64,000 bases of DNA from Mycobacterium stomatepiae (GCF_010731715.1 NZ_AP022587.1:6076001-6140000), one strand, 5' to 3'; shown: positions 1-9,063, numbered from the stretch's first letter. Translations and numbers: made by a program. The notes: generated from the letters alone by a model not told the origin.

Positions 1-677
1 ACAAACCGACCGCCAACGTGACCCAGCACGTCGAGGTCGACCTGGCGAGCCCGAACAGCATTGACAGCGCGGTGGAGCAACTCGACGGCGAGTTCGACGG
101 ATTGATCAACGTGGCCGGCATCCCCGGTACGGCGCCCGCCGACTTGGTGATGGCAGTCAACAGCCTGGCGGTACGGCACTTGACGGAGTCGTTCTTCGAC
201 CGCCTCAAGCCAGGCGCAGCGGTCACGATCGTGTCGTCGACCGCCGGCTTCGGCTGGCCATTGCGGCTCGACGCGATACGCGATCTGCTGTGCACCGATA
301 CCTTCGAAGAGGGCGCGGCGTGGTTCAAAGCCAACCCGCAGCAGGGCAATGCGTACAACTTCTCCAAGGAAGTCAGCACGGTCTATGCCATGTCGATGGG
401 TTTGGCATTGGGAGAGATGGGATTTCGCATCAAGGCGGTGCTTCCCGGGCCGGTGGAGACGCCGATCCTGGTCGACTTTGAGGAGTCGATGGGCAAGGAC
501 ACCCTCGACGGGTTGAAGAATCTGCTGGGGCGCCATGCCGACCCCGAAGATATCGCCGACGTCGTGTTGTTTTTGGCATCCGATGATGCGCGATGGGTCA
601 ACGGACAGGCGATTGCCGTCGACGGCGGCATCAGCGGGGCGGTGGGCAGTGGCGTAGTGCCCACCCCCGAAATCTGA
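1..677 (+). CDS. Short-chain dehydrogenase/reductase, 5' end outside window
   Basis: The reading frame is open from the first bases, so the gene starts upstream. The visible part lacks the N-terminal glycine-rich NAD(P) loop but keeps the NVAG-type segment (INVAGIPG), the catalytic Ser (IVSSTAG) and the YNFSK catalytic Tyr/Lys, followed by the PGPVETP loop and a C-terminal DGG. The insertion between Ser and Tyr resembles 3-alpha-hydroxysteroid and coniferyl-alcohol dehydrogenases, so oxidation of a hydroxylated ring or alcohol is likely. An aldehyde dehydrogenase and a ferredoxin follow 18 bases downstream, suggesting an operon that oxidises an alcohol to an acid. The substrate is unknown. 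Confidence 0.85.
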   Translation, partial: KPTANVTQHVEVDLASPNSIDSAVEQLDGEFDGLINVAGIPGTAPADLVMAVNSLAVRHLTESFFDRLKPGAAVTIVSSTAGFGWPLRLDAIRDLLCTDTFEEGAAWFKANPQQGNAYNFSKEVSTVYAMSMGLALGEMGFRIKAVLPGPVETPILVDFEESMGKDTLDGLKNLLGRHADPEDIADVVLFLASDDARWVNGQAIAVDGGISGAVGSGVVPTPEI

Positions 678-695
678 GGTATTTCAGGAGATTCT

Positions 696-2081
696 GTGAC
701 TATTCACGCACTGGAGACCACCACTGGCGCCAGCGTGCTTGCGGATCTGCGCCGGGTGTTCGGTACCGGCCGCACCCGCAGCGTGGAATGGCGACTGGAG
801 CAGCTGCGTGGGATCGAGCGGTTCGTCGCCGAGCGAGAGCCGGACATCGCGGCGGCGTTGGCCGACGATCTCGGTCGCTCCCCGACAGAGGCGTGGTTGG
901 GTGACATCGCATCGACCAAGGGCGAAGCCGTCTACGCACGCAAGCATTTGAAGCGGTGGATGCGCAAGCAGCGCGTGTCATTGCCGTTGGCGCAGTTGCC
1001 CGGTCGCGGCTGGGTCCAATACGACCCGCTGGGCGTGGTGCTGGTCATCGGGCCCTGGAATTATCCGCTGTATCTGAGCCTGGCGCCGTTGGTGGCCGCG
1101 GTAGCGGCCGGCAACTGCGCGGTGATCAAACCTTCCGAGCTCGCGCCCGCAACCTCGGCGTTACTGGCGCAGTTGCTTCCGCTGTATGTCGATCCGGAGG
1201 CCGTCCGGGTCGTCGAGGGGGATGCGGCCGTGACCCAGGAGCTGCTTGCGGCGGGATTCGACCACGCGCTGTTCACGGGCGGCACCGAGATCGGCAAGAA
1301 GATCATGGCCGCCGCCGCACCGACCCTGACGCCGGTGACACTGGAACTGGGCGGCAAGAGCCCGGTGATCGTTGCGGCCGACGCCGACATCGATGTCGCC
1401 GCCCGCCGCATCGCGTGGGTGAAGTTGATGAACTCGGGCCAGACGTGCATCGCACCGGACTATGTGCTGGCCGACCATCGCATCGTTGACGAGTTGGTCA
1501 ACAAGATCGTCGCCAATGTTCGCGATTTCCGCTCGGGGGAAACAGATCCGGCGTTGCGGATCGTCAACCAACGTCAATTCGACCGCTTGGTATCTCTGAT
1601 CAGCACGACCGACGGCAAGGTGGTTACCGGGGGGCGCTCGGATGGCGCCACGCTCCGGGTCGAACCGACCGTGATCGTCAACCCAGCTCCGACCGATCCG
1701 GTGATGACCGACGAGATCTTCGGCCCGATCCTGCCCGTCATAGCGGTCGAATCCCTAGATCATGCGGTCGATTTCGTCAACAGCAGACCAAAGCCACTGG
1801 CGCTCTACATCTTTGCTTCGGGCCAGACCGGCCGCGGACTGATCGACCGCATCCCATCCGGCGGCGCGGTGATCAACCATGTGGCCATGCATTGCTTGGT
1901 GCCGGCACTGCCGTTCGGTGGCGTCGGATCCAGCGGCATGGGCGCCTATCACGGCAAATGGGGCTTCGAGGCGCTGAGCCATCGCCGTGCGGTGCTGGCG
2001 AAGTCGGCCAAACCCGATCCCGGCCTGGTCTATCCGCCGTACACCCAGCGGGCCCTGAACATCATGCGAAGGATGTTCTGA
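696..2081 (+). CDS. Aldehyde dehydrogenase
   Basis: This is a 461-residue NAD(P)-dependent aldehyde dehydrogenase. It has the cofactor segment GPWNYPLYLSL, the glutamate motif LELGGKSPV and the catalytic cysteine in NSGQTCIAPDY, and ends like class-3/coniferyl-aldehyde types with PFGGVGSSGMGAYHG. The GTG start at 696 has CAGGAG at 685-690. It lies 18 bases after an SDR and overlaps the next ferredoxin by one base, so the three genes are probably co-transcribed. It would oxidise the aldehyde made by the SDR; the actual substrate cannot be read from sequence. Confidence 0.9.
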   Translation: MTIHALETTTGASVLADLRRVFGTGRTRSVEWRLEQLRGIERFVAEREPDIAAALADDLGRSPTEAWLGDIASTKGEAVYARKHLKRWMRKQRVSLPLAQLPGRGWVQYDPLGVVLVIGPWNYPLYLSLAPLVAAVAAGNCAVIKPSELAPATSALLAQLLPLYVDPEAVRVVEGDAAVTQELLAAGFDHALFTGGTEIGKKIMAAAAPTLTPVTLELGGKSPVIVAADADIDVAARRIAWVKLMNSGQTCIAPDYVLADHRIVDELVNKIVANVRDFRSGETDPALRIVNQRQFDRLVSLISTTDGKVVTGGRSDGATLRVEPTVIVNPAPTDPVMTDEIFGPILPVIAVESLDHAVDFVNSRPKPLALYIFASGQTGRGLIDRIPSGGAVINHVAMHCLVPALPFGGVGSSGMGAYHGKWGFEALSHRRAVLAKSAKPDPGLVYPPYTQRALNIMRRMF

Positions 2082-2272
2082 TGAAGGTCGCCGTCGATAC
2101 CGCGAAGTGTTCGGGAATCGGATTGTGCGAGATGGCCGCGCCGGCGGTGTTCGAGGTCGGCGACGACGGCCAGGCGCAGGCAATCAATCCCCAACCGTCC
2201 GAGGACGAACGCGACGCGGTCGAGCAGGCCGTGCGTGAGTGCCCCACCGGCGCGCTATCAATCCAGGATTAG
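2081..2272 (+). CDS. Small 3Fe-4S type ferredoxin (atypical cluster motif)
   Basis: This 63-residue ferredoxin has Cys10, Cys16 and Cys54 in the pattern C-SGIGL-C ... CP. The second cysteine of a 4Fe-4S site is absent, as in mycobacterial 3Fe-4S ferredoxins that feed P450s. The position usually held by His in CxxHGxC is Ile here, a substitution seen in mycobacterial P450-partner ferredoxins and thought to tune redox potential. The start ATG overlaps the stop of the aldehyde dehydrogenase (ATGA). No P450 or ferredoxin reductase is adjacent, so the partner must lie elsewhere, possibly upstream of the window. Confidence 0.88.
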   Translation: MKVAVDTAKCSGIGLCEMAAPAVFEVGDDGQAQAINPQPSEDERDAVEQAVRECPTGALSIQD

Positions 2273-2281
2273 GCCCTACCC

Positions 2282-2304
2282 GTCCACCAGAGTTGTTGGT
2301 GGGC
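2282..2304. terminator. Hairpin between convergent genes
   Basis: A perfect 6-bp stem, CCACCA and TGGTGG, with a 7-base loop, extendable by a wobble and one more pair, lies between the converging ferredoxin (ends 2272) and the CrtI-like gene (ends 2346). AGTAGTTTTCATTT follows on the plus strand. It could end transcription from both sides. Confidence 0.45.
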
Positions 2305-2345
2305 AGTAGTTTTCATTTGTGAGGGCTGTGGATCCGGGGTCCTGG

Positions 2346-4049
2346 TTAGAGTTCGGCCGGGAACGGGTCGTTCTGTCCGCTGGAGTACGGGTCGGCGTCG
2401 ACCTTCTTGCGGCGTGTCACCAACTCCTTGAGTGCGCCCAGCCGGCCACCCTTGTCCTCCAGGTGGAGGTGTTTGAGCATGATGCGGGCCGCGTTCTGGC
2501 CGGGCATACCGCTGATGCCGGCCACCGGATGCGTGCCCGATCCGGTGAGGTACGGGCCATCGACCGGAGTCTTGTACCCGGCGAAACCCGCCACCGGCTT
2601 GTTCGGGCCGAATCGAGTGATGGTCGGGTCGACGTGATACACCGAACCGTCGATCGCCCAGAACCGCTCCTCGATGTCGGGGAGCATCAGCGGCCGCACG
2701 GCGACCTGCATATCCTCCACGCCCTTGTAGTACCGCTCGGCGTCCTTGAGGATGCTGTCGGTGATGTGCTTGCGGGCAACGTCCCAGCCTTCCTCGGGGA
2801 ACGACGGGGTCAGGCCGGTCCAGAACCACCACAGGTCCTTGCCCGGGGGAGACATCGACGGGTCGAACGAGTTGGTCACCTGCGCCAGGCCCGGGATCGC
2901 GTCGGGCACCTTCCCCAGCACGCAGGAGCGCGCGGCATCCAGCGCCTCCTGGTAGGTGTGGTAGCAGTTGCACGCCTGCCGCAGGTCGATACCGTCGCCA
3001 CGCCATTTCTCGTGTTTGGACATGTCGACACGGCCCGACAGAGCGACGTTGACCTTCGCGTCGGCAATGCCGCGCTTGCGCGTCGGGATGTGGTCGGCCG
3101 CGTTCTGCTTCTTGGGCTCCAGCACGCCGCGCGGGAGCAGCCGCGTCAACGTGGTCTTCGGGCTGCAGGCGGTGAGGACCGCGCGGCGAGCCCGAATTTC
3201 GGCGCCGCCCTTGATCCGCACGCCGGTACAGCGGTTGTTGGCGATGATCAGCTCCTCGACGGGCGAACTGGTGATCACGTCGCCATGGTTGTCTTTGATG
3301 ACGCCGATCAGTGCTTTGGGCAGAGAGCCGGTACCGCCGTGGAACATCGCCACGCCGTACTTGCTCAGCACGCCCAGGTAGATCAGCGACCACCCGGACA
3401 TGTCGGCATCGAATGGCATGAACGGCAGGCTGGTCAGCAAGGGTGCGCGGATCATGTCGTGCTCGAAGCTCTCTTCGATGGCTTCGGCCTGCGAGCTCGA
3501 CATCCAGCGGCCCAGTGCGGCCAGCTGCTTGCGGTTCTTCACCACCGCGCGCGCGGATTTCAGGATGTTCTTGATCTCCGGCTCGGAGACGCTGGTCTGC
3601 ATCATCGGCAGACCGATCTCGACCGCGGCGTCGATGACTTCGTAGAGCTCGAGCAGCGCGCGGGCGTCCTTCTTCGAGAAGTACTCCAGCTCGGCTGCGG
3701 TCTTGCGCGGGTCGCGCCACAGGCCCAACGACGCGCCATCAGCGGAGAGCTGGAAGTGCGCGGGATCAATGACGGTCTGGCGCAGCCCGTACTTGCGCGA
3801 TAAGCCCAAGTCCTGATCGATGGTCGTGGTGCGGAACAGCGATGCCTGGATCGACGCCTCGTTGATCGTGTATTCGGGTGCCTCCGGGGCGAAGGGATTG
3901 GTCGACGTCATCCCGCCCGCCGTGGGGGAGGCTTCGACGACGAGAACGTCGAGCCCTGCTTTGGCCAGATACGCGGCCGCGACCAGCCCGTTGTGGCCGG
4001 ATCCGACGACAACGACGTCGGCCTCACGAGGTGGGGGAGCGTCCTTCAT
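2346..4049 (-). CDS. CrtI-like FAD-dependent oxidoreductase (PYROXD2/phytoene-desaturase-like)
   Basis: The 567-residue protein opens with an FAD dinucleotide-binding fold, VVVVGSGHNGLVAAAYLAKAG, followed by VVEASPTAGGMTS, and ends with the CrtI-type C-terminal FAD segment GSGTHPVAGISGMPG. This is the family of phytoene desaturase-like oxidoreductases, which desaturate or oxidise hydrophobic substrates. A clear paralogue lies at 47291-48889; both share a K-H-E-x-WRGDG-x-DLR block. No carotenoid genes (crtB, crtE) are nearby, so a carotenoid substrate is not implied. The gene is transcribed towards the ferredoxin; its promoter must lie in the AT-rich gap before the epoxide hydrolase. Confidence 0.85.
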   Translation of the reverse strand: MKDAPPPREADVVVVGSGHNGLVAAAYLAKAGLDVLVVEASPTAGGMTSTNPFAPEAPEYTINEASIQASLFRTTTIDQDLGLSRKYGLRQTVIDPAHFQLSADGASLGLWRDPRKTAAELEYFSKKDARALLELYEVIDAAVEIGLPMMQTSVSEPEIKNILKSARAVVKNRKQLAALGRWMSSSQAEAIEESFEHDMIRAPLLTSLPFMPFDADMSGWSLIYLGVLSKYGVAMFHGGTGSLPKALIGVIKDNHGDVITSSPVEELIIANNRCTGVRIKGGAEIRARRAVLTACSPKTTLTRLLPRGVLEPKKQNAADHIPTRKRGIADAKVNVALSGRVDMSKHEKWRGDGIDLRQACNCYHTYQEALDAARSCVLGKVPDAIPGLAQVTNSFDPSMSPPGKDLWWFWTGLTPSFPEEGWDVARKHITDSILKDAERYYKGVEDMQVAVRPLMLPDIEERFWAIDGSVYHVDPTITRFGPNKPVAGFAGYKTPVDGPYLTGSGTHPVAGISGMPGQNAARIMLKHLHLEDKGGRLGALKELVTRRKKVDADPYSSGQNDPFPAEL

Positions 4050-4338
4050 GACCAGTCCTTCGATTGCCGGGAGCGAACGTTGCCGCGTTCTGACGTGAAT
4101 CTAACTGCGATTAAAATCATATCTGACGGGATTCGTCGTGTCGATGAAGCCCTGTGCTACTTCGAGCTTCGGACCGCCATGTTCTCGGCTCGGCATCGCG
4201 AGATGCTGTCTGCGAACGATTGTTCTTGACCATGGCCACAGCCGAACTATTCTCGTTGCAGCAAAACATAAAACGTTGGCGCAGCGTCGCCAGCATGTTT
4301 GTAAATGAGCGTTAACTCCGCGGAAGAGAGTGGTCGGC
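4050..4338. promoter_or_regulatory. Divergent promoter region
   Basis: This 289-base gap separates the divergent CrtI-like gene and epoxide hydrolase. It is more AT-rich than the flanks. At 4109-4118 lies GATTAAAATC, a GATT/AATC inverted repeat, 60 bases before the CrtI-like start. GGAAGAGAG at 4322-4330 is the likely ribosome site for the hydrolase. No gene is apparent. Confidence 0.4.
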
Positions 4339-5478
4339 ATGGTTGAGTTTCGCAACTTTCGTGCCAAGATTTGCGAGGCCGACATCGGCGATCTGCGTGC
4401 TCGTCTGGAGCGGACGCGGTGGCCACACCCGGAAACCGTCTCCGACTGGTCCCAGGGCATCCCATCGGGTTACGTACGCGAGCTGGTCGAGTATTGGGCG
4501 AACGGCTACGACATGAACCGGGTCGCCAGCCGGCTCAATGCCTATCCGCAGTTCCACGCGACGATCGCCGACCTCGGCATCCACTTTCTGCACGTGCGCT
4601 CCGCGCATCGCGACGCCCGCCCATTGATCTTGACGCATGGCTGGCCGGGGTCGGTGGTCGAGTTTCTTGACGTGATCGGGCCTCTGACCGAGCCGGAATG
4701 TTTCGGCGGCGCGGTCGAAGACGCCTTTCACGTGGTCATTCCGTCGCTGCCGGGGTATGGATTCAGCGACAAGCCAACGACTCCCGGTGTGGGCATCGAG
4801 CGAATCGCCGAGGCTTGGGACGAATTGATGGTCGCGTTGGGCTACCCGCAGTACTACGCGCAGGGCGGCGATTGGGGTGGGTTCGTGACGACGGCGATGG
4901 GCATCAAGCCTCCCGCCGGGCTGCTCGGGATTCACGTCAACATGGCGCTGGCATCGCCGGAGGCGCTGGGTGGCCTTGGTGAACTGACCCCTGACGAGCT
5001 GGCTGTCGGGGGACTGCCGGCATACCTGGAACAAGAGGGTGCCTACGCCGTCCAACAGGCCACCCGGCCCCAGACGCTGGGCTACGGGCTCGCCGACTCG
5101 CCGGCCGGTCAACTTGCCTGGATCGCCGAGAAGTTCTACGCGTGGACCGACTGCAATGGTCACCCGGAAAACGCCGTTGCGCGCGACGTCATCCTGGACA
5201 ACGTCATGGTGTACTGGCTGACCAACACCGCCGCCTCGTCGGCGCGCTTGTACTGGGAGAGCTTCTCGATGATCAGCTCGTTTGACGAAGTTGCCCTGCC
5301 GTCCGCGTACACCCTGTTCCCGAAGGAAATCGTTCAGGTCAGCGAACGGTGGCTTCGCACCAGGTTCACCGACCTTCGCTACTACCATGCCGTCACCAAG
5401 GGCGGCCACTTCGCCGCCTTGGAACAGCCGGAGCTCTTTGTCGACGAGGTCCGCGCCGGTATCCGCGCGCTTGCCTGA
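4339..5478 (+). CDS. Epoxide hydrolase (microsomal/EHN type)
   Basis: The 379-residue protein has the N-terminal epoxide hydrolase domain (RNFRAKI..., RLERTRWPHPE) and an alpha/beta hydrolase core. The oxyanion motif HGWPGS, nucleophile Asp178 in GGDWGG and catalytic His357 in KGGHFAALEQPE are all present. It should open epoxides to diols through an alkyl-enzyme ester. I chose ATG 4339 because GGAAGAGAG at 4322-4330 is well spaced; a GTG at 4330 in the same frame overlaps that site. The ppdK-like gene follows on the same strand after a 111-base gap containing a palindrome. Confidence 0.9.
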   Translation: MVEFRNFRAKICEADIGDLRARLERTRWPHPETVSDWSQGIPSGYVRELVEYWANGYDMNRVASRLNAYPQFHATIADLGIHFLHVRSAHRDARPLILTHGWPGSVVEFLDVIGPLTEPECFGGAVEDAFHVVIPSLPGYGFSDKPTTPGVGIERIAEAWDELMVALGYPQYYAQGGDWGGFVTTAMGIKPPAGLLGIHVNMALASPEALGGLGELTPDELAVGGLPAYLEQEGAYAVQQATRPQTLGYGLADSPAGQLAWIAEKFYAWTDCNGHPENAVARDVILDNVMVYWLTNTAASSARLYWESFSMISSFDEVALPSAYTLFPKEIVQVSERWLRTRFTDLRYYHAVTKGGHFAALEQPELFVDEVRAGIRALA

Positions 5479-5534
5479 TCGGCGACGGGCCCGAGCTGCC
5501 GACCTCTGGGCGCCGACCTTTGCAGACGGCGTAT

Positions 5535-5549
5535 CGTTCGAAACGAACG
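5535..5549. promoter_or_regulatory. Perfect palindrome upstream of ppdK
   Basis: CGTTCGAAACGAACG is a perfect inverted repeat (6-bp arms, 3-base centre) 41 bases before the ppdK start. The symmetry and position suit a repressor operator. It is unlike the other operator families in the window; its regulator is unknown. Confidence 0.45.
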
Positions 5550-5589
5550 CCGGTAATGCGCATACTCCCGTCAGCTAGAATCTAATCTC

Positions 5590-7218
5590 ATGTCAAAAAT
5601 TCCGAATGAGGCAGACACCCTCGTCGTCACGTTGGACGGCAGGGCCAGCTTTACTCGTATGGCCTTGGGCAACAAGGGCTATGGCATCGATTCGATGCGC
5701 CGACAGGGGTTGCCGGTGCCGCCGGCGTTCTGCATCACCACCGAGGTCTGCGCGAAGTTCTTCGCCGACCCGCAGCGCTGTCTCGACGAGATCTGGAATG
5801 ACGTGCGCGACAAGATGACGTGGCTCGAAGCCGAGACATCACGCACGTTCGGGTGCGGTCCGCGGCCGCTGTTGGTCAGCGTGCGCAGCGGCGCGGCGCA
5901 ATCGATGCCCGGCATGATGGGCACCGTGCTGGACCTGGGCATCGACGACGCGGTCGAAGGTGCGCTCGCGGTCGCCGGGTCCGAGGAATTCGCACGCGAC
6001 ACCCGAGAGTGCTTCAACGACATGTATCGCCGCATCGTGCTGGGCGGTGCTGCGGGCGCTCAAGTGCCGGCCGATCCCTGGGCTCAGCTGCGCGGGGCGA
6101 TCGAGGCGGTCTTCACCTCCTGGAAGAGCCCGCGGGCGATCAGCTACCGAGCGCATCACGGGCTGGACGACGATGCCGGCACCGCGGTCATCGTGCAGGC
6201 GATGGTCTTCGGCAACCTGGCGCGCGAGTCGGGCACCGGTGTCCTGTTCTCCCGCAATCCCATCACCGGATCCAATGAGCCGTTCGGCGAGTGGCTGGCC
6301 AATGGACAGGGTGAGGATGTCGTATCGGGCAATGTGGACGTCCAACCCGTCGCCGCATTGCGGGAGGAACAGCCCGTCGTCTATCAACAGCTGATGGCCG
6401 CGGCGCGGTCGCTGGACCGTTCCGCCGCCGATGTACAAGACATCGAATTCACCGTCGAACAGGGCAAACTCTGGCTGCTGCAGACCCGCAACGCCAAACG
6501 GTCGGCTCAGGCGGCCGTGCGTCTGGCGTTGCAGCTGCGCCACGAAGGATTGATCGATGACGCGGAGGCGTTGCGCCGGGTCACCCCGACACATGTCGAG
6601 ACTTTGCTCTCGCCCGCGCTGCAGCCCGAAACCCGATTAGCTGCAAAGCTTTTAGCGAGTGGTCTGCCGGCATGTCCGGGTGTGGTATCTGGTAAGGCCT
6701 ACACCGACGTCGACGAGGCCCTTGACGCCGCCGACGAGGGGGAAGACGTCATCTTGGTACGAGTGGCGACGAATCCCGATGACGTACAGGGGATGTTGGC
6801 CGCCCGAGGGATTGTCACCGAGATCGGCGGAGCGACGTCGCATGCCGCGGTAGTGAGCCGCGAGATAGGTCGACCGGCTGTGGTGGGGTGTGGTGCCGGT
6901 GTGGCCGCAGCCCTGGCGGGCAAGCTGATCACCGTCGACGGTGACGAAGGGGAAGTGCGCGAGGGCGTCCTGGAACGCACCGCCTGGTCCGAGACGGACT
7001 CACCCGATCTGGCCGAGCTCGCCGAGATTGCCCGGGGTATCAGCCCGATCCGTGCCCACGCGAGTGGCGACCTCCCGATCCTCGCCGACGCGTCCGCCGC
7101 GGCGGTCGCCGACGCTCTCGCCGCCGGGCAGGTGGATGTCGTGTCGCCCCACCCGCTGACCACCATGCTGATTGCGCTGCGAATGAACGAGGACAAGAAG
7201 GGTCTGGCGAATGTCTGA
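5590..7218 (+). CDS. ppdK: Truncated pyruvate phosphate dikinase-like protein (PpdK)
   Basis: The 542-residue protein carries the ATP-grasp domain (about residues 20-310: GNKGYGIDSMRRQG, VRSGAAQSMPGMMGT, LFSRNPITGSNEPFGEW, LLQTRNAKR) and the swivelling phosphohistidine domain (IGGATSHAAVV, His418 with the adjacent Thr of the regulatory site). The C-terminal PEP/pyruvate-binding barrel of full PPDK (about 870 residues) is absent. M. tuberculosis ppdK (Rv1127c) is similarly short, so this is a family trait and not a local truncation. It cannot by itself complete the PEP/pyruvate reaction. The next gene overlaps its end by 8 bases. Confidence 0.88.
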   Translation: MSKIPNEADTLVVTLDGRASFTRMALGNKGYGIDSMRRQGLPVPPAFCITTEVCAKFFADPQRCLDEIWNDVRDKMTWLEAETSRTFGCGPRPLLVSVRSGAAQSMPGMMGTVLDLGIDDAVEGALAVAGSEEFARDTRECFNDMYRRIVLGGAAGAQVPADPWAQLRGAIEAVFTSWKSPRAISYRAHHGLDDDAGTAVIVQAMVFGNLARESGTGVLFSRNPITGSNEPFGEWLANGQGEDVVSGNVDVQPVAALREEQPVVYQQLMAAARSLDRSAADVQDIEFTVEQGKLWLLQTRNAKRSAQAAVRLALQLRHEGLIDDAEALRRVTPTHVETLLSPALQPETRLAAKLLASGLPACPGVVSGKAYTDVDEALDAADEGEDVILVRVATNPDDVQGMLAARGIVTEIGGATSHAAVVSREIGRPAVVGCGAGVAAALAGKLITVDGDEGEVREGVLERTAWSETDSPDLAELAEIARGISPIRAHASGDLPILADASAAAVADALAAGQVDVVSPHPLTTMLIALRMNEDKKGLANV

Positions 7219-7816
7219 ATTGACTGTGTTGCAGGCAGTCCGGCTCAAGGGCCGGATCGGAGAAGAGGATCTGATCGCCACTCTGGACGAAGACCCCTCC
7301 GACGTGGCGTCGACGCTAACGCAGTTGACCGAGGCTGGGCTACTGCTTGCGGCCAAGACGCTCCGGGTCAGTCCCGAGGGGCGCGAGCGGCTCAATCTGC
7401 TTCTGGCAGAAGAGCGCTCGAATATCGACCAAGACGTATTGGCCAGGTCGTACGACGATTTCCGAACCGTCAACAACGAGTTCAAAGCTCTCGTGTCGGA
7501 CTGGCAGATCAAGGATGGCCAACCCAACCCGCACGACGATGCCGACTACGACGCCGCGGTGCTGGACCGCCTCGACGACGTGCACGCTCAGGTGTCGCCC
7601 ATCGTCGACGCCGTCACCACGCTGGTGCCCAGGCTCGGTGCGTACGGCAAGAAGCTGACAGCGGCCCTCGGCAAGGTCAAGGCCGGCGACACGGCTTGGC
7701 TGGCCCGGCCGATCATCGACTCCTACCACACGGTCTGGTTCGAACTGCACGAAGAGCTGATCGCTGCCTCGGGTCTTACTCGGGAAGACGAAGCCAGGGC
7801 AGGGCACGCGAGTTAG
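7211..7816 (+). CDS. Conserved PpdK-partner protein (Rv1126c-like)
   Basis: This 201-residue protein starts with a winged-helix-like segment (TVLQAVRLKGRIGEEDLIATL, then a helix and VSPEGRERLNLLL), followed by a mostly helical, acidic region. It overlaps ppdK by 8 bases, indicating translational coupling. In M. tuberculosis a protein of about this size (Rv1126c) is next to ppdK, so the pairing is conserved. A role as substrate-binding or regulatory partner of the truncated PpdK is inference; no catalytic motif is visible. Confidence 0.75.
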   Translation: MSELTVLQAVRLKGRIGEEDLIATLDEDPSDVASTLTQLTEAGLLLAAKTLRVSPEGRERLNLLLAEERSNIDQDVLARSYDDFRTVNNEFKALVSDWQIKDGQPNPHDDADYDAAVLDRLDDVHAQVSPIVDAVTTLVPRLGAYGKKLTAALGKVKAGDTAWLARPIIDSYHTVWFELHEELIAASGLTREDEARAGHAS

Positions 7817-7850
7817 CCAGGACCCCAACGCTTGATGTCCAGGCCAAGAG

Positions 7851-7866
7851 TTTAATCTAGAATAAA
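7851..7866. promoter_or_regulatory. Putative TetR-type operator, family B
   Basis: TTTAATCTAGAATAAA is a palindrome with one mismatched pair, matching TTNAATC-NN-GATTNAA except for one base. It lies 24 bases before the acyl-CoA dehydrogenase start. A close relative lies at 55929-55944, with the core also at 48920-48929. Confidence 0.5.
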
Positions 7867-7890
7867 ATCTTTGGTTGAGAGGTGATGGAC

Positions 7891-9045
7891 GTGAGCTCTA
7901 GGTTGACCGACGAAGAGACCCTGCTGGTCGAGACGGTCCGTGCCTTCATCGATCGCGACGTCAAACCGACGGTCCGCGATGTCGAACACGCCAACGAGTA
8001 TCCCGAAAAGTGGATCGAGCAGATGAAGCAGATCGGGATCTACGGTCTGGCCGTCCCCGAGGAGTACGGCGGCTCGCCGGTGTCGATGGGCTGCTATGTG
8101 TTGGTGACCCAGGAATTGGCGCGCGGCTGGATGAGCCTGGCCGGCGCGATGGGTGGGCACACCGTGGTGGCCAAATTGCTGACGCTGTTCGGGACCGACG
8201 AGCAGAAGAACGCCTATCTCCCGGCGATGGCGTCCGGCGAACTTCGCGCGACCATGGCGCTCACCGAGCCCGGTGGCGGCTCGGACCTGCAGAACATGAC
8301 GACCACCGCGGTTGCCGACGGTGACGACCTGGTGATCACCGGCGCAAAGACCTGGATCTCGAATGCGCGCCGCTCGGGACTGATTGCCCTGCTGTGCAAG
8401 ACGGACCCAAAGGCCACGCCGAAGCATGCCGGCATCTCCATTGTGTTGGCGGAACACGGCCCCGGCCTGACGGTTTCGCGCGATCTGCCCAAGCTGGGCT
8501 ACAAGGGTGTGGAGAGTTGCGAGTTGTCCTTCGATGAGTACCGCATCGGCAAATCGGCGATTCTGGGCGGCTCGCCAGGCAAGGGATTTGCGCAGATGAT
8601 GAAGGGCCTGGAGACCGGTCGGATCCAGGTCGCTTCGCGGGCGCTCGGTGTGGCGACCGCGGCCCTGGAGGATGCGCTTGCCTATGCGCAACAGCGGGAG
8701 AGCTTTGGTAAGCCGATCTGGAAGCACCAAGCGGTAGGCAACTACTTGGCGGAGATGGCTACCAAGCTCACGGCGGCCCGCCAGCTCACCCTGTACGCCG
8801 CCGAGCGCTATGACAGCGGCGAACGTTCGGACATGGAAGCCGGTATGGCCAAGCTCTTCTCCTCGGAGGTCGCGATGGAGATCGCGCTGGATGCGGTGCG
8901 GATCCACGGAGGGTACGGCTATTCCACAGAGTTCGACGTCGAACGCTACTTCCGTGATGCGCCATTGATGATCGTCGGTGAAGGCACCAACGAGATTCAG
9001 CGCAACGTGATCGCCGGCCAGCTCGTCGCCCGTGGTGGCATCTGA
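7891..9045 (+). CDS. Acyl-CoA dehydrogenase (FadE type)
   Basis: This is a full-length acyl-CoA dehydrogenase of 384 residues. It has the FAD/acyl-binding block ALTEPGGGSDLQNMTT, the TWISNARRSG segment and the C-terminal GEGTNEIQRNVIAGQL, whose Glu is the expected catalytic base. It introduces the first double bond of beta-oxidation. GAGAGG at 7877-7882 best fits the GTG at 7891; GTG 7882 and ATG 7885 in the same frame are too close to it. The gene stands alone, preceded by a family B palindrome, so it may respond to a TetR repressor shared with the units at 48.9 and 55.9 kb. Confidence 0.9.
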   Translation: MSSRLTDEETLLVETVRAFIDRDVKPTVRDVEHANEYPEKWIEQMKQIGIYGLAVPEEYGGSPVSMGCYVLVTQELARGWMSLAGAMGGHTVVAKLLTLFGTDEQKNAYLPAMASGELRATMALTEPGGGSDLQNMTTTAVADGDDLVITGAKTWISNARRSGLIALLCKTDPKATPKHAGISIVLAEHGPGLTVSRDLPKLGYKGVESCELSFDEYRIGKSAILGGSPGKGFAQMMKGLETGRIQVASRALGVATAALEDALAYAQQRESFGKPIWKHQAVGNYLAEMATKLTAARQLTLYAAERYDSGERSDMEAGMAKLFSSEVAMEIALDAVRIHGGYGYSTEFDVERYFRDAPLMIVGEGTNEIQRNVIAGQLVARGGI

Positions 9046-9063
9046 GGAGTTGGCAGTCCGGCG

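Noticed and set aside
2319..3803. A 494-codon plus-strand frame opposite the CrtI-like oxidase
   Set aside because: It mirrors a clear FAD enzyme, is rich in Arg/His/Val with no motifs, and is typical of antisense frames in GC-rich DNA.
4109..4118. GATTAAAATC as a family B operator
   Set aside because: Its arms are GATT..AATC, the reverse order of AATC..GATT, so it is a different palindrome.
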